Of a DNA stretch of 64,000 bases, positions 36,811 through 45,784 are shown piece by piece. The position numbers were made by a program, and so were the translations under genes. The first letter of the stretch is position 1, and each line of letters opens with the position of its first letter. The stretch is from Streptomyces pactum (GTDB taxonomy: Bacteria; Actinomycetota; Actinomycetes; Streptomycetales; Streptomycetaceae): assembly GCF_016031615.1 (NCBI RefSeq), contig NZ_JACYXC010000001.1:2976001-3040000 (forward strand). The letters are read 5' to 3'. Under the pieces are notes generated by a model. The model was not told where the DNA came from. It was given only the letters and a program-made list of their open reading frames with translations, and made no database searches.

Positions 36811-37983
36811 ATGTTGCAGTCCTTCGGGGACCGTCCCCCCAACGATCGGAAACCCGCCGCCGTGCCGCCGCCGCAGCACGGCGGACCCGCCGCCCCTTCC
36901 GCCGGGACCGCGGCGGCCGGCGCCCGGCGCGATCTGCGCCGGCTGCCCAAGGCCCACCTCCACCTGCACTTCACCGGTTCGATGCGGCCCGGCACCCTGC
37001 TGGAGCTGGCCGACAAGTACGGCGTGCACCTGCCGGAGGCGCTCAGCGGCGGCGAACCCCCGCGGCTGCGGGCCACCGACGAACGCGGCTGGTTCCGCTT
37101 CCAGCGCCTGTACGACATCGCCCGCTCCTGCCTGCGCTCGCCGGAGGACATCGAGCGGCTGGTGCGCGAGGCCGCCGAGGAGGACGTCCGGGACGGCTCG
37201 CGGTGGCTGGAGATCCAGGTCGACCCCACCTCGTACGCGCCCCGGCTGGGCGGCCTGATCCCGGCCCTGGAGATCATCCTGGACGCGGTGGACCGCGCCT
37301 CGCGGGACACCGGGCTGGGGATACGCGTCCTGGTCGCCGCCAACCGCACCAAACACCCGCTGGACGCCCGCACCCTGGCCCGGCTGGCGGTGCGCTTCCG
37401 GGACCGCGGCGTGGTCGGCTTCGGCCTCTCCAACGACGAGCGGCGCGGCCTGGCCCGGGACTTCGACCGGGCCTTCGCCATCGCCCGGGACGGCGGGCTG
37501 CTGGCCGCCCCGCACGGCGGTGAGCTGTCCGGCGCCGGCAGCGTCCGGGACTGCCTGGACGACCTCGGCGCGGCCCGGATCGGCCACGGGGTGCGCGCCG
37601 CCGAGGACCCGCGGATGCTGCGCCGGCTCGCCGAGCGCCAGGTGACCTGCGAGGTGTGCCCGGCGTCCAACGTGGCGCTGGGCGTCTACGACCGGCCCGA
37701 GGACGTGCCGCTGCGCACCCTCTTCGACGCCGGGGTGCCGATGGCGCTGGGCGCCGACGACCCGCTGCTGTTCGGCTCGCGGCTGGCGGCGCAGTACGAG
37801 CTGGCCCGCGACCACCACGGGTTCACCGACGCGGAGCTGGCCGAGCTGGCCCGGCAGTCGGTGCGCGGCTCGGCCGCCCCGGACGGGGTGCGCGCGGAGC
37901 TGCTGGCGGCCATCGACGACTGGCTCACCGCGGCCCCGGCCCCGGTTTCGGGCACCGCCCCGGCCGCCGTGCTGCCGCGCTGA
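36811..37983 (+). CDS. add: Adenosine deaminase family protein
   Basis: 390 residues from ATG 36811 (AGGATC upstream); ATG 36793 would add six. It hydrolyses adenosine, or a related aminopurine, to inosine and ammonia in purine salvage. Metal ligands and catalytic residues are visible: HLHLHFTGS, AAPHGGELSG, IGHGVRAAEDP and LGADDPLLFGS. The first motif reads HLHFTGS where classical enzymes have HLDG or HLEG, so the substrate could differ. About 40 Pro/Ala-rich residues precede the domain. Confidence 0.9.
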   Translation: MLQSFGDRPPNDRKPAAVPPPQHGGPAAPSAGTAAAGARRDLRRLPKAHLHLHFTGSMRPGTLLELADKYGVHLPEALSGGEPPRLRATDERGWFRFQRLYDIARSCLRSPEDIERLVREAAEEDVRDGSRWLEIQVDPTSYAPRLGGLIPALEIILDAVDRASRDTGLGIRVLVAANRTKHPLDARTLARLAVRFRDRGVVGFGLSNDERRGLARDFDRAFAIARDGGLLAAPHGGELSGAGSVRDCLDDLGAARIGHGVRAAEDPRMLRRLAERQVTCEVCPASNVALGVYDRPEDVPLRTLFDAGVPMALGADDPLLFGSRLAAQYELARDHHGFTDAELAELARQSVRGSAAPDGVRAELLAAIDDWLTAAPAPVSGTAPAAVLPR

Positions 37984-38280
37984 CCGCGCGGGGGCGTACG
38001 GGGGGCGTACGGGCCCGGAGCCGCGGGGCGGCGGCGGGCGTGCGGTGCCGCGCGGGACACGGCCGGCCGGGCGTCCACGGGACCGCGGCCCGGGCCTCCG
38101 CGGGACCACGGCCCCGCGCCGGGGGTGACGGCGGGTGACGGACCGGCGGACCGGCGGTGCCGCCGCACCTGGTTGCGGGCGGGCCGGGGCGCGGGTGTGC
38201 CCGGGTGCGGGTACGGGGGTGGCGGGCGCGGCGCGGGCCGGGCGCGCGGGGTGGTGCGGCGAGGCCCGGCGCCGTCGGGG

Positions 38281-39336
38281 TCAGAGGCCGGTGCCCACCA
38301 TCACCGGCTCGTTGACCAGCGGGACGCCGAAGGCGGCCTCGACGCCCGCGACCACCTCGCGGGCCAGCGCCAGCAGGTCCTCGGTGGTGGCCCCGCCGCG
38401 GTTGGTGAGCGCCAGGGTGTGCTTGGTGGAGATCCGGGCCGGCCCGCTGCCGTACCCCTTGGTGAAGCCGGCCTTGTCGATCAGCCAGGCGGCCGAGGTC
38501 TTGGTCAGCCCGTCCCCCGCCGGGTACGCCGGCGGGGTCACGCCGGGGCCGAGCCGCTCGGCGACCCGCGCCAGGAAGGCGGCGTACTCGTCCGCGGTGA
38601 GCACCGGGTTGGTGAAGAACGAGCCCGCGGACCAGGTGTCGTGGTCCTCCGGGTCGAGCACCATGCCCTTTCCGGCGCGGAGCTTCAGCACCGTCTCGCG
38701 GGCCGTCGCGGCGGGCACCCGGTCGCCGACCTCGACCCCGAGCACCCGGGCCGTCTCGGCGTACCTCACCGGCGCGGAGAGCCCGCCGGCGTCCTCCAGC
38801 CCGAACCGGACCCGCAGCACCACGTAACGGTCCGGATCGGCCTTGAAGCGGCTGTACCGGTACGCGAAGCCGCACGCGTCGTTGGGGAGGGTGACCACCT
38901 CGTCGGCCCGGCGGTCGAAGGCCACCACCTCGGTGATGGTGGCCGAGACCTCCTGGCCGTACGCGCCGACGTTCTGGATCGGGGTGGCGCCCGCCGAGCC
39001 GGGGATGCCGGCCAGGCACTCGATGCCGGCCAGCCCGGCCTCGACGGTCCGGGCCACCGCCTCGGACCAGTTCTCGCCGGCGGCCAGCTCCAGCCGGGTG
39101 CCGTCCAGCCGGACGCCGCGGGTGGCGATGCGCAGGGCCGTCCCCTCGAAGCCCTTGTCGGAGATGACCAGGTTGCTGCCGCCGCCGATGATCAGCAGCG
39201 GGGTGGCCGACGCGTCGGCCGCGCGGACCGCGGCGATCACCTCGTCGTCGGTGGTGGCCGTGATCAGGCGGGTGGCGGGGCCGCCGAGCCGGAGCGTGGT
39301 GAGCGGGGCCAGCGGGGCGTTGTGGAGTTCCTGCAC
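38281..39336 (-). CDS. murB: UDP-N-acetylenolpyruvoylglucosamine reductase
   Basis: 352 residues from GTG 39336, giving (M)QELHNAPLAPLTTLRLGGPA. It reduces enolpyruvyl-UDP-GlcNAc to UDP-MurNAc in peptidoglycan synthesis. The FAD-binding part has GGGSNLVISDKGF and GIPGSAGATPIQNVGAYGQE. The type I-like C-terminal domain has the catalytic Ser in AGSFFTNPV and the region AWLIDKAGFTKGYGSG. The start codon lacks a clear ribosome site. Confidence 0.95.
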   Translation of the reverse strand: MQELHNAPLAPLTTLRLGGPATRLITATTDDEVIAAVRAADASATPLLIIGGGSNLVISDKGFEGTALRIATRGVRLDGTRLELAAGENWSEAVARTVEAGLAGIECLAGIPGSAGATPIQNVGAYGQEVSATITEVVAFDRRADEVVTLPNDACGFAYRYSRFKADPDRYVVLRVRFGLEDAGGLSAPVRYAETARVLGVEVGDRVPAATARETVLKLRAGKGMVLDPEDHDTWSAGSFFTNPVLTADEYAAFLARVAERLGPGVTPPAYPAGDGLTKTSAAWLIDKAGFTKGYGSGPARISTKHTLALTNRGGATTEDLLALAREVVAGVEAAFGVPLVNEPVMVGTGL

Positions 39337-39412
39337 GGGCTCAAGAGTACGAGAGCCCGGCGCCGCTCCCCCGGGCCGCCGGGCCGGCACCCGGCCACGG
39401 GGCGGGGCGCCG

Positions 39413-39856
39413 TCAGGCGAGGGCGACCACGGCCCGGGACATGCCGAGGACCTTCTTGCCCTCGTGGACCACCGTGAGGTCGACCCGCACGGTCCGGGCG
39501 TCGTCGTCCAGCTTGGCGGCGACCTTGCCGCTGACCTCGATGACCGTGCCGTGGCCGTCGTTGGGCACCACGACCGGCTTGGTGAACCGCACCCCGTAGT
39601 CGATCACCGCGCCCGGGTCGCCGGTCCAGTCGGTCACCACGCGGATCGCCGAGGCCATGGTGAACATGCCGTGCGCGATCACGTCGGGCAGGCCCACGTC
39701 CTTGGCGAACTTCTCGTTCCAGTGGATCGGGTTGAAGTCCCCCGAGGCGCCCGCGTACGCGACCAGTGTGGCGCGATTCACGGGGAACGACCGGGCCGGC
39801 AGTTCGGTGCCGACCTCCACGTCGTCGTAACGGACCTTCGCTGTCATCTGCGTCAC
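39413..39856 (-). CDS. MaoC-like hot-dog dehydratase (HadB type)
   Basis: 147 residues. The hot-dog hydratase motif DFNPIHWNEKFAKDVGLPDV contains the catalytic Asp and His, followed by IAHGMFTMASAI. With its partner it resembles the HadA/HadB (3R)-hydroxyacyl-ACP dehydratase pair of mycobacteria. It starts inside the partner's stop (ATGA), so the two are coupled. In streptomycetes, which lack mycolates, the acyl substrate is uncertain. Confidence 0.9.
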   Translation of the reverse strand: MTQMTAKVRYDDVEVGTELPARSFPVNRATLVAYAGASGDFNPIHWNEKFAKDVGLPDVIAHGMFTMASAIRVVTDWTGDPGAVIDYGVRFTKPVVVPNDGHGTVIEVSGKVAAKLDDDARTVRVDLTVVHEGKKVLGMSRAVVALA

Positions 39857-40344
39857 TCTCCCGGAGTCCCCGCCGCGGTCCCCGTGCCCGGGGCCCCCTC
39901 CTCGGCGGCGCGCGCCACCAGCTTGGTGTGCGTCGTCACCACGTGCTCGCCGTGCTCGTCGTGCAGTTCGTTGCGGACCAGCAGCACGTCGTTGCCGGCC
40001 AGCGACTTGATGTCCTCGATGTGCGAGGTGACGCTGAGCCGGTCGCCGGCCCGCACCGGGCGGGTGTAGCTGAACTTCTGGTCGCCGTGCACCACGCGGG
40101 TGTAGTCGAGGCCGAGCTCGGGGTCCTCGATGACCTGCTGCGCCACCTTGGTCGTGATCGCGAAGGGGAACGTCGGCGGGGCGATCACATCGGGGTGGCC
40201 GAGCTCCTTGGCCGCCTCCGGATCGACGTACACCGGATGGGGGTCGCCGATCGCCTCGGCGAATTCGCGGATCTTCTCCCGGCCGACCTCATAAGGCCGG
40301 GTGGGCGGATAAGACCGCCCGACGAAGGACTGGTCGAGCGCCAT
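39853..40344 (-). CDS. FAS1-like/HadA-type dehydratase (UPF0336)
   Basis: 163 residues starting MALDQSFVGRSYPPTRPYEV, the standard opening of the family. It is an N-terminal MaoC-like hot-dog domain (EAIGDPHPVYVDPEAAKELG, then APPTFPFAIT) lacking the full Asp/His pair. HadA-type subunits bind the acyl chain while the HadB partner supplies catalysis. It lies about 105 bp downstream of rpmG, with a strong hairpin between. Confidence 0.9.
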   Translation of the reverse strand: MALDQSFVGRSYPPTRPYEVGREKIREFAEAIGDPHPVYVDPEAAKELGHPDVIAPPTFPFAITTKVAQQVIEDPELGLDYTRVVHGDQKFSYTRPVRAGDRLSVTSHIEDIKSLAGNDVLLVRNELHDEHGEHVVTTHTKLVARAAEEGAPGTGTAAGTPGE

Positions 40345-40402
40345 CGGCTCGGCACCTCCTGCAAGCGTGAATGGTGGACCGGTGATCGGTGGCCAGCAAC
40401 AG

Positions 40403-40437
40403 CACGAGGCCGCCCCCGCAGTGGGGGCGGCCTCGTG
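40403..40437 (-). terminator. Terminator after rpmG
   Basis: A perfect 15-bp stem CACGAGGCCGCCCCC with a five-base loop, 13 bp past the rpmG stop. Confidence 0.88.
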
Positions 40438-40449
40438 AATGAGACTGAT

Positions 40450-40614
40450 TTATCGCGTCTCGCGGTGCGCGGTGTGCGCGTTGCAGCGCGGGCAGTGCTT
40501 CTTCATCTCAAGACGGTCCGGGTTGTTACGCCGGTTCTTCTTGGTGATGTAGTTCCGCTCCTTGCACTCCACGCAGGCCAGCGTGATCTTCGGGCGGACG
40601 TCGGTGGCAGCCAC
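40450..40614 (-). CDS. rpmG: 50S ribosomal protein L33 (zinc-binding form)
   Basis: 54 residues from GTG 40614 (AAGGAG upstream), ending TAA. Sequence landmarks are AATDVRPKITLACVECKERN and KKHCPRCNAHTAHRETR. Four Cys (14, 17, 41, 44) form the zinc ribbon, so this is the C+ paralogue, expressed under zinc-replete conditions in the family. It follows tRNA-Thr and tRNA-Met and probably shares their transcript. Confidence 0.95.
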   Translation of the reverse strand: MAATDVRPKITLACVECKERNYITKKNRRNNPDRLEMKKHCPRCNAHTAHRETR

Positions 40615-40730
40615 GTTGAGTGCTCCTTGACCGTGGACCTTCCCCTGGATGCCGAACCCAAGGGGATGGATGGATTAACGCAGGAATAGTAGCCGATCGA
40701 AGGACCGACCCCACAATCGGCTACTGTCAG

Positions 40731-40803
40731 TAGCGGTGACCGGACTTGAACCGGTGACACAGCGATTATGAGCCGCTTGCTCTACCGACTGAGCTACACC
40801 GCT
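40731..40803 (-). tRNA. tRNA-Met (anticodon CAT, elongator)
   Basis: A 73-nt cloverleaf. The acceptor stem AGCGGTG pairs with CACCGCT, the D-arm is GCTCAGTCGGTAGAGC, the anticodon loop is CTCATAA, and the T-arm contains GGTTCAAGTCC. The paired first base argues for elongator rather than initiator tRNA. Confidence 0.95.
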
Positions 40804-40856
40804 GCGATGCGATCGATCCTGCCCGGCCGAAGCCGAGCAGAAACCTCTCACATCAG

Positions 40857-40929
40857 AGCCCCAATACGGAATCGAACCGTAGACCTTCTCCTTACCATGG
40901 AGACGCTCTGCCGACTGAGCTATTGGGGC
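40857..40929 (-). tRNA. tRNA-Thr (anticodon GGT)
   Basis: A 73-nt cloverleaf. The acceptor stem GCCCCAA pairs with TTGGGGC, the D-arm is GCTCAGTCGGCAGAGC, the anticodon loop is ATGGTAA with GGT, and the T-arm contains GGTTCGATTCC. It is first of the tRNA-Thr, tRNA-Met, rpmG set. Confidence 0.95.
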
Positions 40930-40940
40930 GAGCGATGAAG

Positions 40941-40969
40941 ACATTACACGCTTGGCCGCCGAAGGTGAA
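40941..40969 (-). promoter_or_regulatory. Promoter of tRNA-Thr/tRNA-Met/rpmG
   Basis: On the minus strand, TTCACC and TAATGT are separated by 17 bases, with the tRNA beginning 11 bases after the -10. The remaining stretch to 41414 shows no gene. Confidence 0.6.
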
Positions 40970-41414
40970 ATCCGTATCCGCCCGCCCTGGCAAGACCGCC
41001 TCCGCCGCCGGTCCGGGCGCCCCGCGGGCACGCCGCGCCCGGCCCCGGGACAAGTCCTTGGACGGTCCCGGCCGCGGGCTCCGGGACGGCCCGGCGGCCG
41101 GGCCGTGGGTGGGTTCCGGGACGAGGGCCGCGGCGGGTCCCGGCGGACCGGGGCGGGCCTGCCGCAGTGTCCGGCGGTGCACCGGGGGCGGGCCCGCGGC
41201 GCGGCCCGACGGTGCCGGCGGCGCGGTCCGGGGTGGGTCCCGCGGGGCCGCGGGGCGCCCGGCGCACCACACCGGTACGACTATTCGGCTCCTGCGCGTA
41301 GCCGCCCGCACCTCGTCCTAGGCTTCGGACCACCTTGAGCGATCTTGGCTGCGTATGCCCGTCGGCGCCGCCGGTGCGCCCGGCGCGTACGCCCCCGCAG
41401 ACTTCAGGAGCGCG

Positions 41415-42725
41415 ATGCCTGACAGCCAGCCGCAGCCGCATCAGCCGCGCCGTTCCCCGCCCCCCGACGGCACCGGCCCGGACGGCCCGTCGCTGGTGCT
41501 CGGCGGGGCCAGGCTCGCCGACGGGAGGGTGGTGGACGTCCGGCTCGGCGGCGGGCGGATCGAGGCCGTCGGCACCGCCGGCAGCCTCGGTGCCGCGACC
41601 ACCCGGGTGGACCTCGCCGGGTACCTGCTGCTGCCCGCCCCGGCCGAGCCGCACGCGCACTGCGACACCGCGCTCACCGCGGACGCCCGGGGCCCCCTCG
41701 GCGACGACCCGCTGGACGTGCAGCGCCGCACCACCGAGGCGGCCCTGGTGCACCTGGGGCACGGCGCCACCGCGCTGCGCACCCATGTGCGGATCGGCGG
41801 CCTGCACGGGCTGCGCTCGCTGGAGGCGGTGCTCCGGGCGCGGCAGGCGCTGCACGGCCTCACCGACCTCACCGCGGTGGCGGTGCCCCGGGTGCTGACC
41901 GGGGTGGCCGGTGCCGAGGGGCTCGCGGTGCTGCGGGACGCGGTCCGCGCCGGTCCGGTGGTCATCGGCGGCTGCCCCGACCTGGACCCGGACCCCATCG
42001 GCCACGTGGAGGCCGTCCTCGCGGTCGCGGCCGAGCACGGCTGCGCCGTGGACCTGCACACCGACGGCGCCGACCCGGCCCGGCTGGCCCGGCTGGCGGC
42101 CATGGCGGGCGGGCTGCGGCCCGGTGTGAGCATCGGCCCGTGCGGCGGGCTCGCCCGGCTGCCGCACCCGGTGGCGGCCCGGGCGGCGGACCAGCTCGCC
42201 GCGGCCGGCGTCACCGTCGTCTGCCTGCCGCAGGGCGACTGCGCCGGCCTGGAGGACCCCGGCCGGCACGGCGGCCTCGGCGCGTGCCGCACCCCGGTGA
42301 GGCTGCTGCGGGCGGCCGGGGTGCGGGTGACGGCGGGCAGCGGCGCGCTGCGGGACGCGGCCAACCCGGTGGGGCGGGGCGACCCGCTGGAGTCCGCGTA
42401 CCTCCTCGCCGCGCAGGCCGGCCTGGCGCCCGAGGAGGCGTACCAGGCGGTGTCCGCCCGGGCCCGCGCGGCGATGGGGCTGCCCGAGGTCCGGGTGGAG
42501 GCCGGGTTCCCGGCGGAGCTGCTGGCGGTGCGCGGCACCGGCCTGGCGGCGGTCCTGTCGCTCGGGTACAGCCGGATCGTGGTGCACCGGGGCCGGGTGG
42601 TGGCGCGGACCAGCGCGGTGCGCGAGTACTGCGACTCCGCCGTCGCGGTGGCGCTGGACCTGCCGCGCCAGCTGCGCTCCCAGCGCCCCCCGGCCGACGG
42701 CCCCGGCCGGCCGCCGCCGGGCTGA
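41415..42725 (+). CDS. Amidohydrolase-family protein (cytosine deaminase-like)
   Basis: 436 residues from ATG 41415, preceded by AGGAG. A metal-dependent TIM-barrel amidohydrolase is indicated: small beta-sandwich strands (LVLGGARLADGRVVDVRLGG), the metal motif PAPAEPHAHCDTAL, then DLHTDGADP and a C-terminal TAGSGALRDAANPVGRGDPL where cytosine deaminases have the Asp ligand. The motif order is closest to cytosine deaminase-type members, but Glu and Asp positions differ and the substrate is open. It sits opposite tRNA-Thr. Confidence 0.8.
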   Translation: MPDSQPQPHQPRRSPPPDGTGPDGPSLVLGGARLADGRVVDVRLGGGRIEAVGTAGSLGAATTRVDLAGYLLLPAPAEPHAHCDTALTADARGPLGDDPLDVQRRTTEAALVHLGHGATALRTHVRIGGLHGLRSLEAVLRARQALHGLTDLTAVAVPRVLTGVAGAEGLAVLRDAVRAGPVVIGGCPDLDPDPIGHVEAVLAVAAEHGCAVDLHTDGADPARLARLAAMAGGLRPGVSIGPCGGLARLPHPVAARAADQLAAAGVTVVCLPQGDCAGLEDPGRHGGLGACRTPVRLLRAAGVRVTAGSGALRDAANPVGRGDPLESAYLLAAQAGLAPEEAYQAVSARARAAMGLPEVRVEAGFPAELLAVRGTGLAAVLSLGYSRIVVHRGRVVARTSAVREYCDSAVAVALDLPRQLRSQRPPADGPGRPPPG

Positions 42726-42785
42726 GGCGCTGCCGGCGGCTGCCGGGCGGTGTGGCGGGCACGGGCCCGGCCGCGGGTCGGGCCG

Positions 42786-42920
42786 GTGTGCTCCGGCCGG
42801 CCGCCCCCGTCCCCGGCCGGCCGGGTTGGCGCCTCCGGGCCCGTGGCGTCCGGGCCCGTGTGCTCCGGCCCGCAGCCCCCGTCCCCGGCCGGCCGGGTTG
42901 GCGCCTCCGGGCCCGTGGCG
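42786..42920. repeat. Two 63-bp direct repeats, 72-bp period
   Basis: Copies at 42786-42848 and 42858-42920 share GTGTGCTCCGGCC and CCGGGTTGGCGCCTCCGGGC with few differences. They lie in the 523-bp gap 42726-43248, which has no supported gene. Confidence 0.85.
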
Positions 42921-43248
42921 GGTGCCTGCGGGCCACACAGCCCGGTGCGGGCTTCCCGAGGTCCGGTGCTTCTCGGGGTCTTCACCGGGGCGCCGTCGGC
43001 ACGCGGGTCCGGGCCCGCGTGCTCGGGTCCCTCCACGGGCGCCCGGACGCGCGTACCGGGCGCGCCGGGCGCCTGCCGGACGGGCGGGGCCGTGGGGGCG
43101 GCCTCAGGGGCATACGGGTGCGCCGGTCCAGGCTGGGCCGGCGCCGATGACGCCGGTGGCCGGCCCGCACGGGGCTCCGCGGGGCGCGGGAGCCCCCAGG
43201 AGCGCCTGCGGCGCGGGCGGGGTCCCGAGGCCACCCGAACCCGGGACG

Positions 43249-44355
43249 CTACAGCGGCTCGACCGAGAAGTCGGCGTCCGCGTCCTCGTCGTCGGCCAGG
43301 TCGTCGAACCCCTCCTCGCCGAGGAACTCCTGGAACATCTCCTCGGGCCGGACGGTGTCGGCCGCGGGCGGGGCGGTGATCTCCCCGGCGGCCCCGAACT
43401 CGACGCCCACCGGGAACTTCTCGCCCTCGCGGCCCCCGTCCACCAGCGGCGCGAGGTCGGCACCGATGCCCGTCAGCGCGCCGTCCCGCACCGAGAAGTC
43501 GAGCGAGACCTCCTCGTCCGGCACGTCCCGGAGGTCCTTCGCCGTCGGCAGGTCCTCCCCGCCCGGGAGTTCCCCGGCGACCGGGCGCAGCGCGTCCACC
43601 ACCCCGGTGAGCAGCTGCCGTGCCGAGCCGGTGGCCACCACATGGGTCACCCCGTCCCGGGTGCCCCGGTCCTCCACGGTGACCCCGTCGGCGACGGCCG
43701 TGCGGAGCGCGTCCAGCACCTTCTGCCCCTGGGCCGGCGACAGGCCGGGCGCGGTCCCGTCGGCCTTCCCCTTCCGCTTGGCCCCGGGCCCGAAACCGTC
43801 GAACGGGCCGTCCTCGGTCAGCTCGTCGGTGTCCACCCGGAACCACTTGTCGCCGAAGCGCTTGTCGAGCTCCTCCCCGAAGGGGCCGCCCTCCGGGCCC
43901 CCGGCGAGTTCGGCGAAGGCGCCGAAGTCGGCGCGGTAGTACACCGAGGTGCCGACCATCCGGTACTCGGCGAGGTCGGCGTCCCGGGTGCCGAACGTCA
44001 GCCGGGCGCCGACCAGGTCCTTCTCCCCCGCCTCGGCGATCGGCTTCTTCGCCCGCACCTCGAAGCGGACCCGCAGCCCGTCCACCGCCGGTGCCTCGCC
44101 GCCGCTCCCCGGCCCGGTCGGCGCGATGTCGAGCAGCTCGGCCATCCGCTCCGGCGGGGCGTCCAGCCGGAAGCTCACCGACAGCGATTCCCGCTCGCCG
44201 AGCCGCTCCACCGCGCCGTTGAGCCGCTCGCCCGGCGGGACGTTCCCGGCCTCGCCGCACCCGGCGAGGGTGACGGCCAGGACGGCCGCACAGCCCGCCA
44301 CGGCCGACGTTCGGCGGGCGACGGGACGGCCGGGGACGCGGGAGGCGGTGGGCAT
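43249..44355 (-). CDS. Lipoprotein, distantly related to the LppX/LprG type
   Basis: 368 residues. An Arg-rich n-region, hydrophobic core and lipobox LAGCGEAG are followed by a soluble domain: LSVSFRLDAPPERMAELLDI, VGTSVYYRADFGAFAELAGG and KWFRVDTDEL. The pattern of a strand-rich domain with a tyrosine-containing surface segment resembles the two lipoproteins at 29.8-31.8 kb. A very acidic tail ends it. It is divergent from the NAD(P)-binding protein across about 115 bp. Function unknown; lipid handling is inferred only from the fold. Confidence 0.75.
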   Translation of the reverse strand: MPTASRVPGRPVARRTSAVAGCAAVLAVTLAGCGEAGNVPPGERLNGAVERLGERESLSVSFRLDAPPERMAELLDIAPTGPGSGGEAPAVDGLRVRFEVRAKKPIAEAGEKDLVGARLTFGTRDADLAEYRMVGTSVYYRADFGAFAELAGGPEGGPFGEELDKRFGDKWFRVDTDELTEDGPFDGFGPGAKRKGKADGTAPGLSPAQGQKVLDALRTAVADGVTVEDRGTRDGVTHVVATGSARQLLTGVVDALRPVAGELPGGEDLPTAKDLRDVPDEEVSLDFSVRDGALTGIGADLAPLVDGGREGEKFPVGVEFGAAGEITAPPAADTVRPEEMFQEFLGEEGFDDLADDEDADADFSVEPL

Positions 44356-44470
44356 GGGAACTCCTCGGTTCGTACGGACGCCCGGCGAACGCGTGTCGGA
44401 CGGTCATCAAACAGACCGCTGGGAGCCGCTCACGGTTGCACGGCGCACCACACCGGTTACGGTCGGGACC

Positions 44471-45139
44471 ATGCGCGTTGTGATCGCTGGTGGACATGGT
44501 CGGATCGCCCTGCGGCTGGAACGGCTGCTCGCCGGGCGCGGGGACGAGGTGGCGGGTGTCATCCGCCGGACCGGGCAGGCCGGAGACCTGCTCGCGGCGG
44601 GCGCGGAGCCGGTCGTGTGCGACCTGGAGTCGGCGTCGGTGGACGATGTGACGCGGCACCTGGAGGGCGCCGACGCGGCGGTCTTCGCCGCCGGCGCGGG
44701 CCCCGGCAGCGGCGCCGCCCGGAAGGAGACGGTGGACCGGGCCGCCGCGGTGCTCTTCGCCGACGCCGCCGAGCGGGCCGGGGTGCGCCGCTTCCTCGTG
44801 GTGTCCTCGATGGGCGCCGACCCCGCCGCCCAGGAGGGCCCGGACCCGGTCTTCACCGCCTATTTGCGGGCCAAGGGCGCCGCCGACGAGGCCGTGCGCT
44901 CCCGGTCGGGGCTGGACTGGACGGTGCTGCGCCCGGGCCGGCTGACCGACGACCCCGGCACCGGCCTGGTGACCCTCGCCGAGCACACCGGCCGCGGTGC
45001 GGTCACCCGGGACGACGTGGCCGCGACCCTGGTGGCCCTGCTGGACGAGCCGCGCACCGCCGGCCGCACCCTGGAGCTGATCGGCGGCGACGACCCGGTG
45101 ACGGACGCGGTGCGCGCGATCGCCACGACGCCCGCGTAG
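44471..45139 (+). CDS. NAD(P)-binding SDR-like protein
   Basis: 222 residues. An atypical short-chain dehydrogenase Rossmann fold starts MRVVIAGGHGRIALRLERLL with the dinucleotide glycines. VVSSMGADP, DWTVLRPGRLTDD and TRDDVAATLVALLDEP mark the NAD(P)H-binding group related to NmrA and biliverdin reductase-like proteins. The catalytic Tyr-Lys pair is not obvious, so it may be a reductase or a redox sensor. Confidence 0.88.
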   Translation: MRVVIAGGHGRIALRLERLLAGRGDEVAGVIRRTGQAGDLLAAGAEPVVCDLESASVDDVTRHLEGADAAVFAAGAGPGSGAARKETVDRAAAVLFADAAERAGVRRFLVVSSMGADPAAQEGPDPVFTAYLRAKGAADEAVRSRSGLDWTVLRPGRLTDDPGTGLVTLAEHTGRGAVTRDDVAATLVALLDEPRTAGRTLELIGGDDPVTDAVRAIATTPA

Positions 45140-45436
45140 CGGGGCACCCGGCGTAGCGGGGCACCCGCGGGGGACGCCGGCACCGCGGCGCACCCCGGCG
45201 GCGTCCGCGTCACGGCCCGGTGTCCACGGTCACGGCCCCGGTGTCGCGGTCACGGCGGCGCGGTCCGGGCGGCGCGGTCGGCCCCCGCGGTGGCGGCCCC
45301 CGTGGGGCGGTGCGGGGTGCTCACCGCCCCGTCCCGCGCTGGGCGTCCAGCGCCATGGGTGCAGGACGGCGGGGCCGGTGCAGGAGCCGGGCTGTGACAG
45401 AGGCCGGCGCGGTGGCCGGCGGGGCACGGGAACAGC

Positions 45437-45478
45437 GAACGGCCCCTGAAGCGTGTCTCCACGCTTCAGGGGCCGTTC
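45437..45478 (-). terminator. Terminator after tRNA-Tyr
   Basis: A perfect 19-bp stem GAACGGCCCCTGAAGCGTG with a four-base loop, eight bases past the tRNA 3' end. The gap 45140-45436 shows no gene. Confidence 0.9.
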
Positions 45479-45486
45479 CACTCCTG

Positions 45487-45568
45487 TGGCGGCGCCAGGA
45501 TTCGAACCTGGGTAGGCTAAGCCGACGGATTTACAGTCCGCTCCCATTGGCCACTCGGGCACACCGCC
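45487..45568 (-). tRNA. tRNA-Tyr (anticodon GTA)
   Basis: An 82-nt class II tRNA with a long variable arm. The acceptor stem GGCGGTG pairs with CGCCGCC, the anticodon region is GGACTGTAAATCC, and the T-arm contains GGTTCGAATCC. Confidence 0.96.
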
Positions 45569-45784
45569 TGGGATGAAGCCGGGATCTCGCTCTTGCGTCG
45601 GGACTCCCTGGCAACGACGTAAACAATACCCGATGCCCAGGGGTGCTCCGCCACCGGGTTGATCTCCGGTCGATCTTGGTCGGAGTGACTAGGCTGACCG
45701 GTGCGGTCCTCCCCTTCCCCGGCTGCCCGCCGGGCCGGCGGGGCCGCGTCCCTGACCGTTCTACGTACGAGGAGCCAACGCAAT

